A stretch of 47,547 nt of DNA from contig CAMFDJ010000022.1 of assembly GCA_945949085.1 (NCBI GenBank), forward strand, positions 1 through 47,547, written 5' to 3'. This document shows positions 7,551 to 18,100 of the stretch, one piece after another. This stretch comes from an uncultured Lachnospiraceae bacterium. Its GTDB lineage: Bacteria; Bacillota; Clostridia; Lachnospirales; Lachnospiraceae. Made by a program: the position numbers and the translations under genes. The notes below the pieces were generated by a model. That model did no database searches and was not told the DNA's origin. It saw only the letters and a program-made list of their open reading frames with translations. Position 1 is the first letter of the stretch, and each line of letters begins with the position of its first letter.

Positions 7551-9863
7551 CTACTCCACGCCTTTTGCAAAGTGTCCTTTTGTAAAATCCGAAAAGGGCA
7601 TCTCATTTTCATTGATCGGAAGCTTCATCCCCATACCGGCCGCCTCCATGAGTGTTTCATACCATTTTACCAGTCGGTTCATCTGTTTTTCACTTTCCCA
7701 TGAAAAAGAAAGTACAATCCCCGAAATGCCGAGAGATGCTATTTTACCCATCTCTTTATGCAGGGAAAGCGGATAAGAATGATAGATTGTATTCTCACAT
7801 CTGCCGCAATGACAGAGAACCTTCAATTGTTTGTTCTGCCTGTCAGTCAGTGTGACATCTGTCTTTTTGCCCTTCTGACAGTTCCCGTTTGTCTGCAAAA
7901 TACAGCCGGCACTTTCCATCACCGGAATATACCCGTAAACAGGCAGAAAAAATTGCTGTTTGGACAGTTTCTCTCCACACTGTCTGACAAGCTGCCTGAT
8001 TTCCTTTTCATGCAATTCGATTGGCAGCAAATGTTCCTCTATCCCATACGATGCAAGGAACGAAACAGCCGATGTGTTCATCGCATAAAATCTGCTGTCA
8101 GAGCAGATCCGCGCCCTGGGAAACTTCTCTCTCAGATATTGCAGACTTTCCAGATTATTGACAAGAAATCCATCGAATGACAGCTTACTGATCCAATCAC
8201 TTATTTTCTCTATCTCTTCTATTGCAGCATATCTGCACACTGCCGGAAATGCAAGATAGATTTCCGTGCCCCGGTCCTTCCACGCCGTATACCGGCACAG
8301 AAAATCCTTTTGATATCTGCCCGGCTGCTGTACTTCCTCTGTGAGGCAGTCTGAGGCAAGATAAATACGCTCTATATATTTTCCGTCTGACAATGCAAGG
8401 AACTGCTTAAGACTCTCCACCCGGACATGCATGACAGGCTTTTCTCTGTTTCTTTTAACAGGATAATCCTTTTCTTGATACTGTACAAAATCAGATGCTT
8501 CAGATTCTTCCAGCGGCTCGTATGTGCGATGGTACGTACCTGTCATCTGCAAAAAGAGCTGCGATAGCGCCTCCCTTCGCAGTGCATTCAGCGACTTATG
8601 CACGAGGAACAGATCACCGCCCATATCTACTTCTATAGTACGCATTTCAAAAGGGGTATTTCCGGTTTTTGACAAAGCTTTCTTTACTTCTGCCGGATCT
8701 GCCGGTCTGCTGATGGACGGCTCTGCCAAAGGACCGGTAACTGTAACGGTAGCATGGTCATCCGCCATCACAGTCAGCGTCATTTCCTTTCCTGCATATG
8801 CCGAAAAGTAAGCTGTGACAGGAATACGCATGATCCCATCCTCTGTTCCTTTCACAGATGTCTCAGATTTTCCACCGGGCAAAAACTGATTCTTTTCACC
8901 GGCAACGCCATCCTCCACTGCAAAAGACTGATACCCCGGCTTTTGCAATGTAACAAGCTTTCTTCCGTTATGTGCAAAATAATAACCGCTCTCCAGGCTC
9001 CCTCTGCTGAAAGACTGACGAAGGATATTCTTGTCTGTCTCCGATACGCAATATGCCTTCGGATTTTCATAATACGCATCGATATAGTTGCGGTATATTG
9101 CAGTCACGCAGGATACATACTCCTTTGACTTCATTCTTCCTTCTATTTTGAAAGAATCGATTCCTGCTTCAATCAGCTCTGGCAGGATATCCAGACTGCA
9201 CAAATCCTTCAGACTGAGCTGATAAAGCGAATTTTGATCATTCAACTTTTTTCCATCACAATATGCCTGATACATCAGTCTGCACGGTCCGGCACATCGT
9301 CCCCTGTTACCGCTTCTGGGTCCAAGCATACTGGAAAACAGACATTGCCCCGAATAGGCATAGCACATGGCACCGTGGATAAATGTTTCTATGGATAATC
9401 CTGTTTCTTTTTTGATCTTGATAATCTCCTCTAATGACAACTCTCTTGCCGGCACAATACGGCAAATACCCGCATTTCCAAGCAAAGCAGCACCCAGGCT
9501 GCCCGTGACTGTCATCTGCGTACTGGCATGCAGCTCTAAAAGAGGAAACTCTTTGCGCATCAGAGTCATTGCACCAAAATCCTGTACAATCACACCATCC
9601 AGCCCCGCCTCATAAAATGGAACCAGATAAGGAATCAGTGCATCAAGTTCATTCTCTTTCATCAGCGTATTCACTGTCAGATATACTTTTTTATGATACA
9701 AATGAGCCGTGTCAATCGCCCATATGACATCCTGCTGTGAAAAATTGTCGGCATACGCACGTGCCCCAAACTTTTCGCCTCCGATGTAGATCGCATCGGC
9801 ACCGGCTGCAAGTGCTGTCAAAAAACATTCTTTATTTCCGGCCGGTGCCAATAATTCAACCAT
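7551..9863 (-). CDS. Peptidase U32 family protein, long form
   Basis: The 770-residue protein starts with the U32 signature (VELLAPAGNKECFLTALAAGADAIYIGG) and contains the conserved Cys cluster near 168-195 (CYAYSGQCLFSS, GNRGRCAGPCR). Despite the peptidase name, characterised U32 members such as RlhA, TrhP and UbiU/V are oxygen-independent hydroxylases with Fe-S ligands; the large RlhA-type acts on 23S rRNA. The C-terminal half (about 290-770) fits the DUF3656-type extension, with further Cys (LCHCGRCEN, about 698). A role in RNA modification is more likely than proteolysis, but this is inferred. It lies between a terminator behind zapA and the SEDS gene, with which it is closely linked (6 nt). 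Confidence 0.85.
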   Translation of the reverse strand: MVELLAPAGNKECFLTALAAGADAIYIGGEKFGARAYADNFSQQDVIWAIDTAHLYHKKVYLTVNTLMKENELDALIPYLVPFYEAGLDGVIVQDFGAMTLMRKEFPLLELHASTQMTVTGSLGAALLGNAGICRIVPARELSLEEIIKIKKETGLSIETFIHGAMCYAYSGQCLFSSMLGPRSGNRGRCAGPCRLMYQAYCDGKKLNDQNSLYQLSLKDLCSLDILPELIEAGIDSFKIEGRMKSKEYVSCVTAIYRNYIDAYYENPKAYCVSETDKNILRQSFSRGSLESGYYFAHNGRKLVTLQKPGYQSFAVEDGVAGEKNQFLPGGKSETSVKGTEDGIMRIPVTAYFSAYAGKEMTLTVMADDHATVTVTGPLAEPSISRPADPAEVKKALSKTGNTPFEMRTIEVDMGGDLFLVHKSLNALRREALSQLFLQMTGTYHRTYEPLEESEASDFVQYQEKDYPVKRNREKPVMHVRVESLKQFLALSDGKYIERIYLASDCLTEEVQQPGRYQKDFLCRYTAWKDRGTEIYLAFPAVCRYAAIEEIEKISDWISKLSFDGFLVNNLESLQYLREKFPRARICSDSRFYAMNTSAVSFLASYGIEEHLLPIELHEKEIRQLVRQCGEKLSKQQFFLPVYGYIPVMESAGCILQTNGNCQKGKKTDVTLTDRQNKQLKVLCHCGRCENTIYHSYPLSLHKEMGKIASLGISGIVLSFSWESEKQMNRLVKWYETLMEAAGMGMKLPINENEMPFSDFTKGHFAKGVE

Positions 9864-9911
9864 GCGCTTTTTCTTCCCTTCTTTCTCTCATACAGATTTC
9901 TTTACGTCTAA

Positions 9912-9935
9912 AAAGGCTGCCGTCCGACAGCCTTT
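9912..9935 (-). terminator. Terminator between zapA and the U32 gene
   Basis: On the minus strand AAAGGCTG-N8-CAGCCTTT is followed by TT, giving a five-T run. It starts 9 nt after the zapA stop. Downstream genes would then need readthrough or a promoter of their own in the 48 nt left before the U32 start; none is obvious. Confidence 0.7.
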
Positions 9936-9943
9936 CTCCATTT

Positions 9944-10309
9944 TTATTTTCGATTTTCTTTTTTGACATCCTGCAATGCCTTCAGCGTTTTTTCCGTGCT
10001 CTCAAGCTTGATCTGGGTTGCAATCAATTCATGCTTCAGATCATACAACTCCTTGTCCTTAACGCTCATTTCCTCTTCGAGAAGTGATACCTGTTTTTTG
10101 GCTTTAAAATAATCATCTGCAATATTCAGCTCCAACAGGACAGCCTGCGTGTCAACAGACTGTCTTTTAAAATTATCAATCTTATTATACTCATTCAATT
10201 TGTTATTGATGTAAAGGGCGACTTTCTGTAAATACTCTTCACTTTCATATCCGCTTAAAGTATATACTTTACCGCCAATCAATACTTCTGTATCTGTTTT
10301 TGCTGACAT
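9944..10309 (-). CDS. zapA: Cell division protein ZapA
   Basis: The 121-residue product matches ZapA: a globular N-terminal part (TEVLIGGKVYTLSGYESEEYLQKVALYIN) followed by a long coiled coil (about residues 65-121) ending in Lys/Glu. ZapA bundles FtsZ filaments at the division site. The start ATG 10309 is preceded by AAAGGA at 8-nt spacing; an open-frame extension to 10375 adds 22 residues unlike the family and has no ribosome site. The coiled coil is somewhat longer than in the shortest ZapA proteins, as is usual in Clostridia. It follows ruvB with 176 nt between. Confidence 0.88.
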   Translation of the reverse strand: MSAKTDTEVLIGGKVYTLSGYESEEYLQKVALYINNKLNEYNKIDNFKRQSVDTQAVLLELNIADDYFKAKKQVSLLEEEMSVKDKELYDLKHELIATQIKLESTEKTLKALQDVKKENRK

Positions 10310-10485
10310 ATGTAAAATCCTTTCTGAAATGATACTATTTTCGTTATCATGATGCTTTGAAACATTATAATCCAAATCATTCCGAATAGTTACATTTTAC
10401 CAAAACAGAGACAAAATGCAACCCATCCCGAAAAACTAAGTGCAACCTTCTATATACCTTCAATAAATCTTCAGCATTACCCGGA

Positions 10486-11487
10486 TCAATCAACCGGCAG
10501 TTTCCTGCCGAAATGTTTGTATGCCAGAGGTGTCACTACCCTGCCTCGCGGCGTCCTGCTAAGTAATCCATTCAATATCAGATATGGTTCATACACATCC
10601 TCAATTGTTCCGGCATCCTCTCCTGTTGCTGCTGCAAGCGTATCAAGTCCCACCGGACCTCCGCCAAATTTATCAATCATGGTAAGGAGAATGTTCTGAT
10701 CTACATGATCAAGGCCGAGACGATCTACTCCAAGCAGATCAAGCGCAATATCCGCAACCTCTTTAGTGATCACACCATCATACTTTACCTGCGCAAAATC
10801 ACGCACGCGTTTTAAGATTCGATTTGCAAGACGTGGTGTTCCACGGCTTCTTCTCGCAAGCTCAAGTGCACCGGACGGTTCAATCTCTACCTCCAGCACT
10901 CTTGCCGAATGTAAAATAATCTGTGTCAATTCTTCCACTGTATAAAATTCCAGCTTATGAATGACCCCAAAACGATCTCTTAAAGGCGCAGTCAGGAGCC
11001 CTGCACGCGTTGTCGCACCCACAAGGGTAAAACGCGGCAAATCAAGCCGGACCGATCTGGCCGACGCACCCTTGCCAATTATAATATCAATGACATAATC
11101 TTCCATGGCAGGATACAGCACTTCCTCCACCTGCCGATTCAATCTATGGATCTCATCGACAAAAAGGACATCCCCCTCTTGCAGATTATTCAAAATAGCA
11201 GCGATATCTCCGGGTTTTTCAATCGCAGGTCCACTCGTGACCTTAATATGAACGCCCATTTCATTGGCAATGATATTTGCCAGTGTCGTTTTTCCAAGTC
11301 CGGGCGGTCCATACAAAAGCACATGATCCAATGAATCATTGCGCTGTTTTGCGGCATCAATAAACACCTTTAAATTATCTTTCGCTTTCTTTTGACCGAT
11401 ATAGTCATCAAGCAATTGCGGTCTGAGTGTATCTTCCACCTTACTGTCTTCAGTTGTCAGGTTTGTTTCTATCATTCTGGGGCTCAT
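10486..11487 (-). CDS. ruvB: Holliday junction branch migration ATPase RuvB
   Basis: The 333-residue AAA+ protein has Walker A (GPPGLGKTT), Walker B (LFVDEIHRL), sensor GATTRAG, the arginine finger region LRDRFG, and the C-terminal winged helix ([19 protein letters not shown]). It forms the hexameric motor that drives branch migration with RuvA. ATG 11487 (MSPRMIETN) has GGAAAG 8 nt upstream; the open frame extends to 11517 without a ribosome site, and ATG 11475 is also possible. RuvC is not nearby, as is normal in Firmicutes, where RecU resolves junctions. It follows ruvA after 70 nt. Confidence 0.97.
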   Translation of the reverse strand: MSPRMIETNLTTEDSKVEDTLRPQLLDDYIGQKKAKDNLKVFIDAAKQRNDSLDHVLLYGPPGLGKTTLANIIANEMGVHIKVTSGPAIEKPGDIAAILNNLQEGDVLFVDEIHRLNRQVEEVLYPAMEDYVIDIIIGKGASARSVRLDLPRFTLVGATTRAGLLTAPLRDRFGVIHKLEFYTVEELTQIILHSARVLEVEIEPSGALELARRSRGTPRLANRILKRVRDFAQVKYDGVITKEVADIALDLLGVDRLGLDHVDQNILLTMIDKFGGGPVGLDTLAAATGEDAGTIEDVYEPYLILNGLLSRTPRGRVVTPLAYKHFGRKLPVD

Positions 11488-11557
11488 ATTCTGTTCTTTC
11501 CATCTCCGCACATACATACTGCAGTGCTGTTTTCATTATCATTCTTCCCTTTGTCCA

Positions 11558-12166
11558 TCACAATAAAAATTTCAGAGCAGCCTTCAAAATATCTTCTACA
11601 GGCATATCCTCAGACGGATCTACGGATTTCACTGCTTTGGCAGCTTCCATTCCATGATAGCCAAGAGCGGTTAAAGCGTCAATAGCATCCTTACGGTTTC
11701 TCCTCGGTTCCATACCTGTATCCGATGCCACTTCATCCAGTAATGCATCCGCATTCTGATCTGCCAGACTCACCTTATCCTTCAGCTCTAAAACAAGACG
11801 ATCTGCTGTTTTTTTGCCGATTCCCGGTGCTCTTGCGATACTTTTGGCATCTCCTGCATAAATGGCAAACCGCAGGTCGTCTGCCGATAATACGGACAGA
11901 AGCGACAACCCTGCCTTTGGACCCACACCACTGACACCAATCAATTGCCGAAACAGTGTCAGTTCATCCTTGGTACGGAAACCATACAAGAGAAAAGCAT
12001 CTTCTTTCACATAGGTATAGGTAAATATTTTGAGCTGTGAACCCAGTCCGGGCAATTCGCATAGAAACCCTGCACCTAATTGTATTTGAATCCCCAGACC
12101 ATTCACATCGAGAATCACACTATCCTCTCCGATATCACTCAATATTCCTTTGACATATCCAATCAT
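11558..12166 (-). CDS. ruvA: Holliday junction DNA helicase subunit RuvA
   Basis: The 202-residue protein begins MIGYVKGIL, has the OB-fold N-terminal domain, the two helix-hairpin-helix motifs (SGVGPKAGLSLLS about 79-91 and APGIGKKTADRLVLELKDK about 114-132), and a C-terminal domain III (DAIDALTALGYHG). It binds the four-way junction and loads RuvB. AGGAGAG precedes ATG 12166. It starts 30 nt after the second wall-protein gene, so it may be cotranscribed with the surface-protein genes, an unexpected partnership for a DNA repair gene. Confidence 0.97.
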   Translation of the reverse strand: MIGYVKGILSDIGEDSVILDVNGLGIQIQLGAGFLCELPGLGSQLKIFTYTYVKEDAFLLYGFRTKDELTLFRQLIGVSGVGPKAGLSLLSVLSADDLRFAIYAGDAKSIARAPGIGKKTADRLVLELKDKVSLADQNADALLDEVASDTGMEPRRNRKDAIDALTALGYHGMEAAKAVKSVDPSEDMPVEDILKAALKFLL

Positions 12167-12196
12167 TCTGCTCTCTCCTGTTTTTCAAAGCCAAAA

Positions 12197-15193
12197 TTAT
12201 ATTCGTTTTCTGCCGTTTATCAACAACAAGATACCCAGACATCCAAATGCAATCACAAGCAGAAAACGTGGATCAAAAGTCTCTCCTGTGTCAGGAGACT
12301 CGTCCTGCCTTTCAAGTGCATCTGTGCCCTCTTTTATCGTTTGCGCAGCCGCACCTATTCCTGCATATATTCCGTAAGGAGAAAAATGATCCGTCCGAAA
12401 TGAGAAGGTATACCCATCCGCATTCTCGCTTTTCGCCCCGTAGATAAGCTCAAGTGACTGGTCCTGCGCAAGGGAAACCGCACAGATCTGTTGTCCGTAC
12501 ATTGTTTCCGATATCGGCACACACACCTCGACCTGTCCCTGCCCAAAACTATTGATCGGAATATTGGTGGCTTTTTCTACCAGTTTCAAATCGAAGGTGT
12601 ACAGCTGTCCTGCAACAGTCGGTCCGAACTCATCTTCCACCGCATCCTGCAAATCCCGTTCCTCTGCGGATTGATTGATAAAAAGCTTGTACGCAGATTC
12701 ATCATCCGACACAGTCGCGGTTATATTGCCGGCATAATCATAATCACTCGCAAGACAAATCGTCTGCACCTGCGTTTTTGTCTCCTTCTGTTGTGCAAAG
12801 TCTGCGTCATTCTCCGTATTATCGTCAGTCGAAGCCGCTTCCTGCGCCGTCTCCTGCACGGATTCTGACATTGGATTGCCTAGAACCAGATCCGGCTCAT
12901 AATCTGTCAGATTGCCAAGTGCCTGCGGCAATAATACGGCACTTACCTTTTGCTGTGCCCACGCATCAAGGCGTGTATAAGGTAAAAATGCATCCTGATC
13001 AGCCTCGGTAATGGTATAACTTTTCCCGTCGATCCGGACGAAGGACGGCACTTTGACATTTTCTTCCCCGGGCGCAGGAAGGAGCGTACAATACTCCAGC
13101 TTAGCGATGGCATTTGCATCTTCCGTCCCGTTTGGCAACGATACGACAAGTCCCCGAAATCCAAGATAATCCTCATCCAATACGGTATCTGTAAAGTCAG
13201 ACAGAGAATCTGACACAACAGCCACTGTAAGATCGCCAAAGGGACTGATGCGATAATCCGCATTTTCATAACGCATCGCAGTCTGCTCATACGAAAGTGA
13301 GGGGAGTTCTTGTATCGACTCAAAAGTAATGCTGCCTGCAGCATTGCCGTCAAATGCACCTACACCAATCCACTTGCAATCGTTCCCAATATGAATCTGT
13401 GATAGCGGACACCCCTCAAATGCCCTGTCTGCAATCTTTCGGACATGTCCCATACTGCTGACAGAAGTAAGCCCTATGCAGCCGGCAAAAGCGTCTTCTC
13501 CGATCTCCGTTAACGAATCATCCCATTCTACCTTATAGATCTCCGTATGATCCCGAAAAGTACCACCTGCAATTTTCTTTACATTTTGCGGAATTTGTAC
13601 CACACCGGAATCTCCCTTGTAAGCAATCAATATGCCATCTCCAACAACCAGAAAATCTTCCTGATCCTCACCCGTAAGCCAGTTCTCCAGATACGGCGTT
13701 CTGGCAAATGCCTCCGGTTCAATATCTGTAACAGTGGACGGAATGGAAACAACTGAAAGCGCATCACAATGATAAAATGCACCATAACCAATGTGCGTCA
13801 CACCTTCCGGAATCGTAATGCCTGTCAAAGAGCTTCTTGCAAACGCCAGATCGTCGATATCCGTAAACCCATTCTCCAGACAGACTCCCTGCAAGGTATC
13901 ACTTTGGTAATACGCTTTTTTTACAATGACATGACTGCCGGTATCAGAAATCGTCATCTGCGGGGTAAAAGTATCTGTCTGCTGTTCTGTACCATCCACC
14001 GCCTGTGACACATCGGCTTTATCCGGTAAAATAACTGCCTGATTTGCGACTATTCTGACCTTTCCTATGACATCTTTTGCATCATCTGCATAATACTCCG
14101 ATACATGTAAATCGGAAACATCCGCTGGGTTTCGCAGGTCATATTGTCCTTTTGCAGAGCCGTCATCTGCGGTACTCTCTGCGGTACTCTCTTCGGTACT
14201 CTCTGCGGTGCTGTCCGAAGCCAGGTCATTAGGCTCTTCCGATGTCCGGTCCCCATCCTTGCCCCCGTCATAAAGTGACACACCACTGTTCCCACTTACC
14301 GACTGATTTTCCTGATTCTGATATGTCTGTTTCCAGTTCTGATAAAATTCATATGCGCATGTACCCTCCTTGGCAAGAATACGCACGCGGGAACAACCGT
14401 CAAATGCAGTCTCGTGAATCGTAGTAACAGAAGCCGGAATATCCACATTGCCAAGTCTCTCACAATTTTCAAATGCCTTTGCTCCGATCTTTCTGACCGA
14501 ATACGGAATACTGACACTCCGCAAATCCTTACAATTTGAAAAAGCATACTCGGGAATCATGTATAAACCTGCGGAAAGCACAACATCTTCCAAGTCAGAA
14601 CACCCCCAAAACGCATAGCGCTCCACATCCGTGACACTGTCCGGCATCACAAATCTTTCTGTATGTCCTGCAGACAAATACTGAATCAGCTTTGTTTTAT
14701 CACGATTATATAATACACCGTTTGCGCATACAAAATAGGGATTATTTCCAACATCAATTGTTTTTAATTGATCGTCTCCCGCAAAGACACCTGCGCCAAG
14801 AGACAAAACAGTATCGGAAAAGCAAACCTTTTGTAAATTCTCACACATTGCAAAAGCACCGCTCCCGATCTCTGTCACACCATTACCAATTGTTACAGAC
14901 TCAAGATTTACACAGTTGCGAAAAGCCCCGTTTTCAATTTTTTCAAGGCTCTCCGGAAATGATACACTCTTGATCGCAGAATTACCGGCAAACGCTTCCG
15001 CACAGATGGTTTTGATTCCAGCAGGAACAGACACAGCCGAAGCTGTGCCTGTATAAGAAATAAGCTTATCTCCATCTTTTTCAAAATCCATGCCAGTGCT
15101 GATCGCATTGACAAGTGAAGCCGGAACTAACGTCGTCGCAATGGCACTCACCAAACATACAGCACCCAGAATCTGCTTTACTCTTTTTTTCAT
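12197..15193 (-). CDS. Leucine-rich-repeat wall protein with SPDTG sorting signal
   Basis: The 998-residue protein has a signal peptide (about 1-30, VPASLVNA), a first BspA/LRR_5 repeat block (about 45-290; units like IGSGAFAMCENLQKV), a Ser/Thr/Glu linker with STAEST-type repeats (about 320-350), a second LRR block (about 430-640), a domain of unknown type (about 808-945) that ends in HFSPYGIY, and a C-terminal sorting signal SPDTG (966-970), a hydrophobic helix and RKRI. SPxTG is the type used by class B sortase in Clostridioides difficile, and such a sortase is encoded in the same unit. Its start overlaps the preceding gene's stop by 4 nt (ATGA). A role in adhesion is inferred from the LRR architecture. 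Confidence 0.9.
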   Translation of the reverse strand: MKKRVKQILGAVCLVSAIATTLVPASLVNAISTGMDFEKDGDKLISYTGTASAVSVPAGIKTICAEAFAGNSAIKSVSFPESLEKIENGAFRNCVNLESVTIGNGVTEIGSGAFAMCENLQKVCFSDTVLSLGAGVFAGDDQLKTIDVGNNPYFVCANGVLYNRDKTKLIQYLSAGHTERFVMPDSVTDVERYAFWGCSDLEDVVLSAGLYMIPEYAFSNCKDLRSVSIPYSVRKIGAKAFENCERLGNVDIPASVTTIHETAFDGCSRVRILAKEGTCAYEFYQNWKQTYQNQENQSVSGNSGVSLYDGGKDGDRTSEEPNDLASDSTAESTEESTAESTADDGSAKGQYDLRNPADVSDLHVSEYYADDAKDVIGKVRIVANQAVILPDKADVSQAVDGTEQQTDTFTPQMTISDTGSHVIVKKAYYQSDTLQGVCLENGFTDIDDLAFARSSLTGITIPEGVTHIGYGAFYHCDALSVVSIPSTVTDIEPEAFARTPYLENWLTGEDQEDFLVVGDGILIAYKGDSGVVQIPQNVKKIAGGTFRDHTEIYKVEWDDSLTEIGEDAFAGCIGLTSVSSMGHVRKIADRAFEGCPLSQIHIGNDCKWIGVGAFDGNAAGSITFESIQELPSLSYEQTAMRYENADYRISPFGDLTVAVVSDSLSDFTDTVLDEDYLGFRGLVVSLPNGTEDANAIAKLEYCTLLPAPGEENVKVPSFVRIDGKSYTITEADQDAFLPYTRLDAWAQQKVSAVLLPQALGNLTDYEPDLVLGNPMSESVQETAQEAASTDDNTENDADFAQQKETKTQVQTICLASDYDYAGNITATVSDDESAYKLFINQSAEERDLQDAVEDEFGPTVAGQLYTFDLKLVEKATNIPINSFGQGQVEVCVPISETMYGQQICAVSLAQDQSLELIYGAKSENADGYTFSFRTDHFSPYGIYAGIGAAAQTIKEGTDALERQDESPDTGETFDPRFLLVIAFGCLGILLLINGRKRI

Positions 15194-18100
15194 TCGATCA
15201 CTTTCACAATTTTATTTTTTGACCCCTTACCGAGGAACATCAGGATAGAAAGCATTGCCAGTCCCATTGCCAAAAACCATTTCGGATGAATGGGATCTCC
15301 GGTTTTTGGCGAACCGTCCATTACATCTGAAGCCGTCAGATGATTGGTTTCCACATAAATTGCATACGGCGAAAAATGGGTTGCCACAAAAGAAATACAC
15401 GGAACATTATCAATGGTAATGAGTCTTGAACCAAGTTTTTCAAAAGCACCGTTTTTCACTGCCCCGGCTTTGTTGTTACCGGCATATCCTGCAAGTACAT
15501 CAGGAAACGGCATTGTAATCGTAACGGAAATACCGGATGTGTTCTCAATCTTTGTCGTACCGGTAGAATCATAAAGGCTGATATCCATCGCGAAAAACTT
15601 CAGATCATCCAAAGATCCATATTCTTTCAAAAGCGCCTGGGAAACTTCAGATTTCGCCGTTTCGCTATCTGTAATCTTTACAACAAAATTATCATTGGAA
15701 CCGGAAACAGTTGCTGTGACAAGATCTCTGTTGGAAATACCGGATTTTGTCACCTCCACCTTTGTTCCGTTGTTTGATTGCTGCGGAACACGATTGCTTG
15801 TACCCGATGCGGAATTACCGGATATAGAGCCACTGCTGTTGCCTTTTCCCACGCTGTTTGCATTGGAAGCAGAGCCGTTTGTGCTGCTGTTGCTGTTGTT
15901 TGTGCCGTTGCCTCCCGCGTTGCCATTCGTGTTGTTCGTATTGCTGTTTGACTGATTATCGGCATCCAGCGGATCTTTTGAGGAATCCTCAAGCACATTA
16001 TGACTGTTATCCGTGGAATCCTGATTTGCGCTTCCCTTCTGATACAATGCCGTCACAGTCATATTTCCGGTCACAGGTACTGATGCATAGTTGGAAGGTG
16101 ACCATGTCGTAAAGGTATAACCCTTTCTGGACGGAACAACTGTTGTTGCAACAGGGCATTCACCATCCTTCACATTCTGGGAATCCAGAAGCGTTCCATC
16201 ATAATCGACAAATTTCACTTCATAGATTTGATCGGATGTACCGCCGTTTGTTCCATTATTCCCGGAAGAATTGCCATTCTCTTCTGCATTCGGATCTTCC
16301 GTATAATAAGCTTTGATCACAATATTACCGGTTACGGCTATCGTCTGATAATTGGAAGGAGACCAGTAACTGAAAATATAACCTTTTCGGGAAGGCGTCA
16401 CTGACGGCGTCTTCGGATATTCTCCCTCCTTCACATATTGTGTATCCCAGGTATACAGCCCGTCAAAATCCTGGAATAAAACAGAATAATAGCCATCAAT
16501 AGAGGCTGTATTATCCTCTTCATATATCGCCTTTGTGGTAATATCTTCTTTGACATTATCAAACTTTTCGGTCCAACCTGTCAATGTATATCCCGGTCTC
16601 TGCACACGCGGCGCTGTAGCACTTGCACCATGCTTTACTGTTTCTGTCTTTAGCACATAATCATCATAATCAAGGAAGGTAACCGTATATTGTTTGATAA
16701 AGGTCTCAGCCGTAATACCGTCCTTATCATCACAATACCAATAAGCCGGGCTATCTTCTTCACATTGGATCGTAAGACCCTGTATATAGTTTCCGTCTCC
16801 GGGATCCCCTACAACAAACGCTGTATCATCGATGCTCTGCACACTTCCCGGCACATATGCGGTAGATAATGCAGTATTGCGGAAAGCATATTTTCCGATT
16901 TTTTTCGTCGAATCGGAAAGAGAACAATAATACAAATCTGTTGCACCGTCAAAGCAGTAATCCGGAACAGTTGTAATTTCCGTATCATCCAGATATGCCT
17001 CTTTGATTCCGGTACAATGCTGGAATGCACAAGGTGCGATTTCTTTCACGCCGGTCAGTTCGGAAGCACTCAGCTTAGAAGCCCCGATGAGCTTTCCTCT
17101 TGTGACCAGACATTCTTCTACTTTGACACGATTGCCCAGATCATCAACCTGACAGATCAGTCCATCACTGCAATCATATTTTCCGGGTCCGTCAAATTCC
17201 ACATCGATCAGTTTGTCACAGTCCTGGAACGGGACACTTCCAAACTCAGATAAAGAAGCGGGCAAAACAACATCCTCCAGATTATCACAATCATAAAATG
17301 CATGATCGCCAATACTCTCTCCGCTTTCACTTCCACTGGAATGCAGGATAAAAGTATCCAGTTTGCTGCAACCTTCAAAAGCCCTTTCGGGAATGCGCTG
17401 CACCGTATCTAAAATCACACTCTGCACGGCCGCGTTATTTTGGAAAAGTGTATCCGACATTGCAGTTACACCATCCGGCACATGCACATGATAAACGGCA
17501 TTTATGACCTCCTGCTCTTCTTCTGTCATCTGCATCGGTGATTCGGGATGTAACAGATTGTTCTGCTGTTTATTGTTTGCACTTGCAACAATTGCATTTT
17601 CCTCATCTTTTGTGCGCACATAGTCACTGGTGCCGGTATATGTACTCAGACTATAAGATTCCAAACCTTTTAGCTGATCTTCTGTCGGAACCGATACAAG
17701 TGTCGGAACAGTCTCAAGCAGCTCATTTGTATTAGGGTCGCGCGTTACTGCAAGCTGAATCTGCAGATTCCGCGGGAATGAACTGCAGTATGCGATATAT
17801 TGTGTCGGTGCACTGGAGGCATTAAAATTGTTGGACGCATTCATTGCATATTGGAAAGGCACACTGTCTGAAGAAATATCTCCAATAAATCGCAGTCCTG
17901 TATACGGCGTCACGGCGTCATCCTCCATATCACCCTCCGCTTTTTGCGCACCTGTCTTAAACGCCCCCGCACCGATCTCCCGGACTGCAAGTGCATTATC
18001 AAATTGTACCGTGCGAAGCGAGGTACATCCCTCAAAAGCCCCGGCCGCTATACTGCTGACGGAAGAAGGAATATATAAATACCGGATTCTGTCATTGTCA

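Noticed and set aside
12943..13359. 138-codon frame within the LRR gene
   Set aside because: It is in another frame of a strong repeat protein gene; the repetitive coding produces open shadows.
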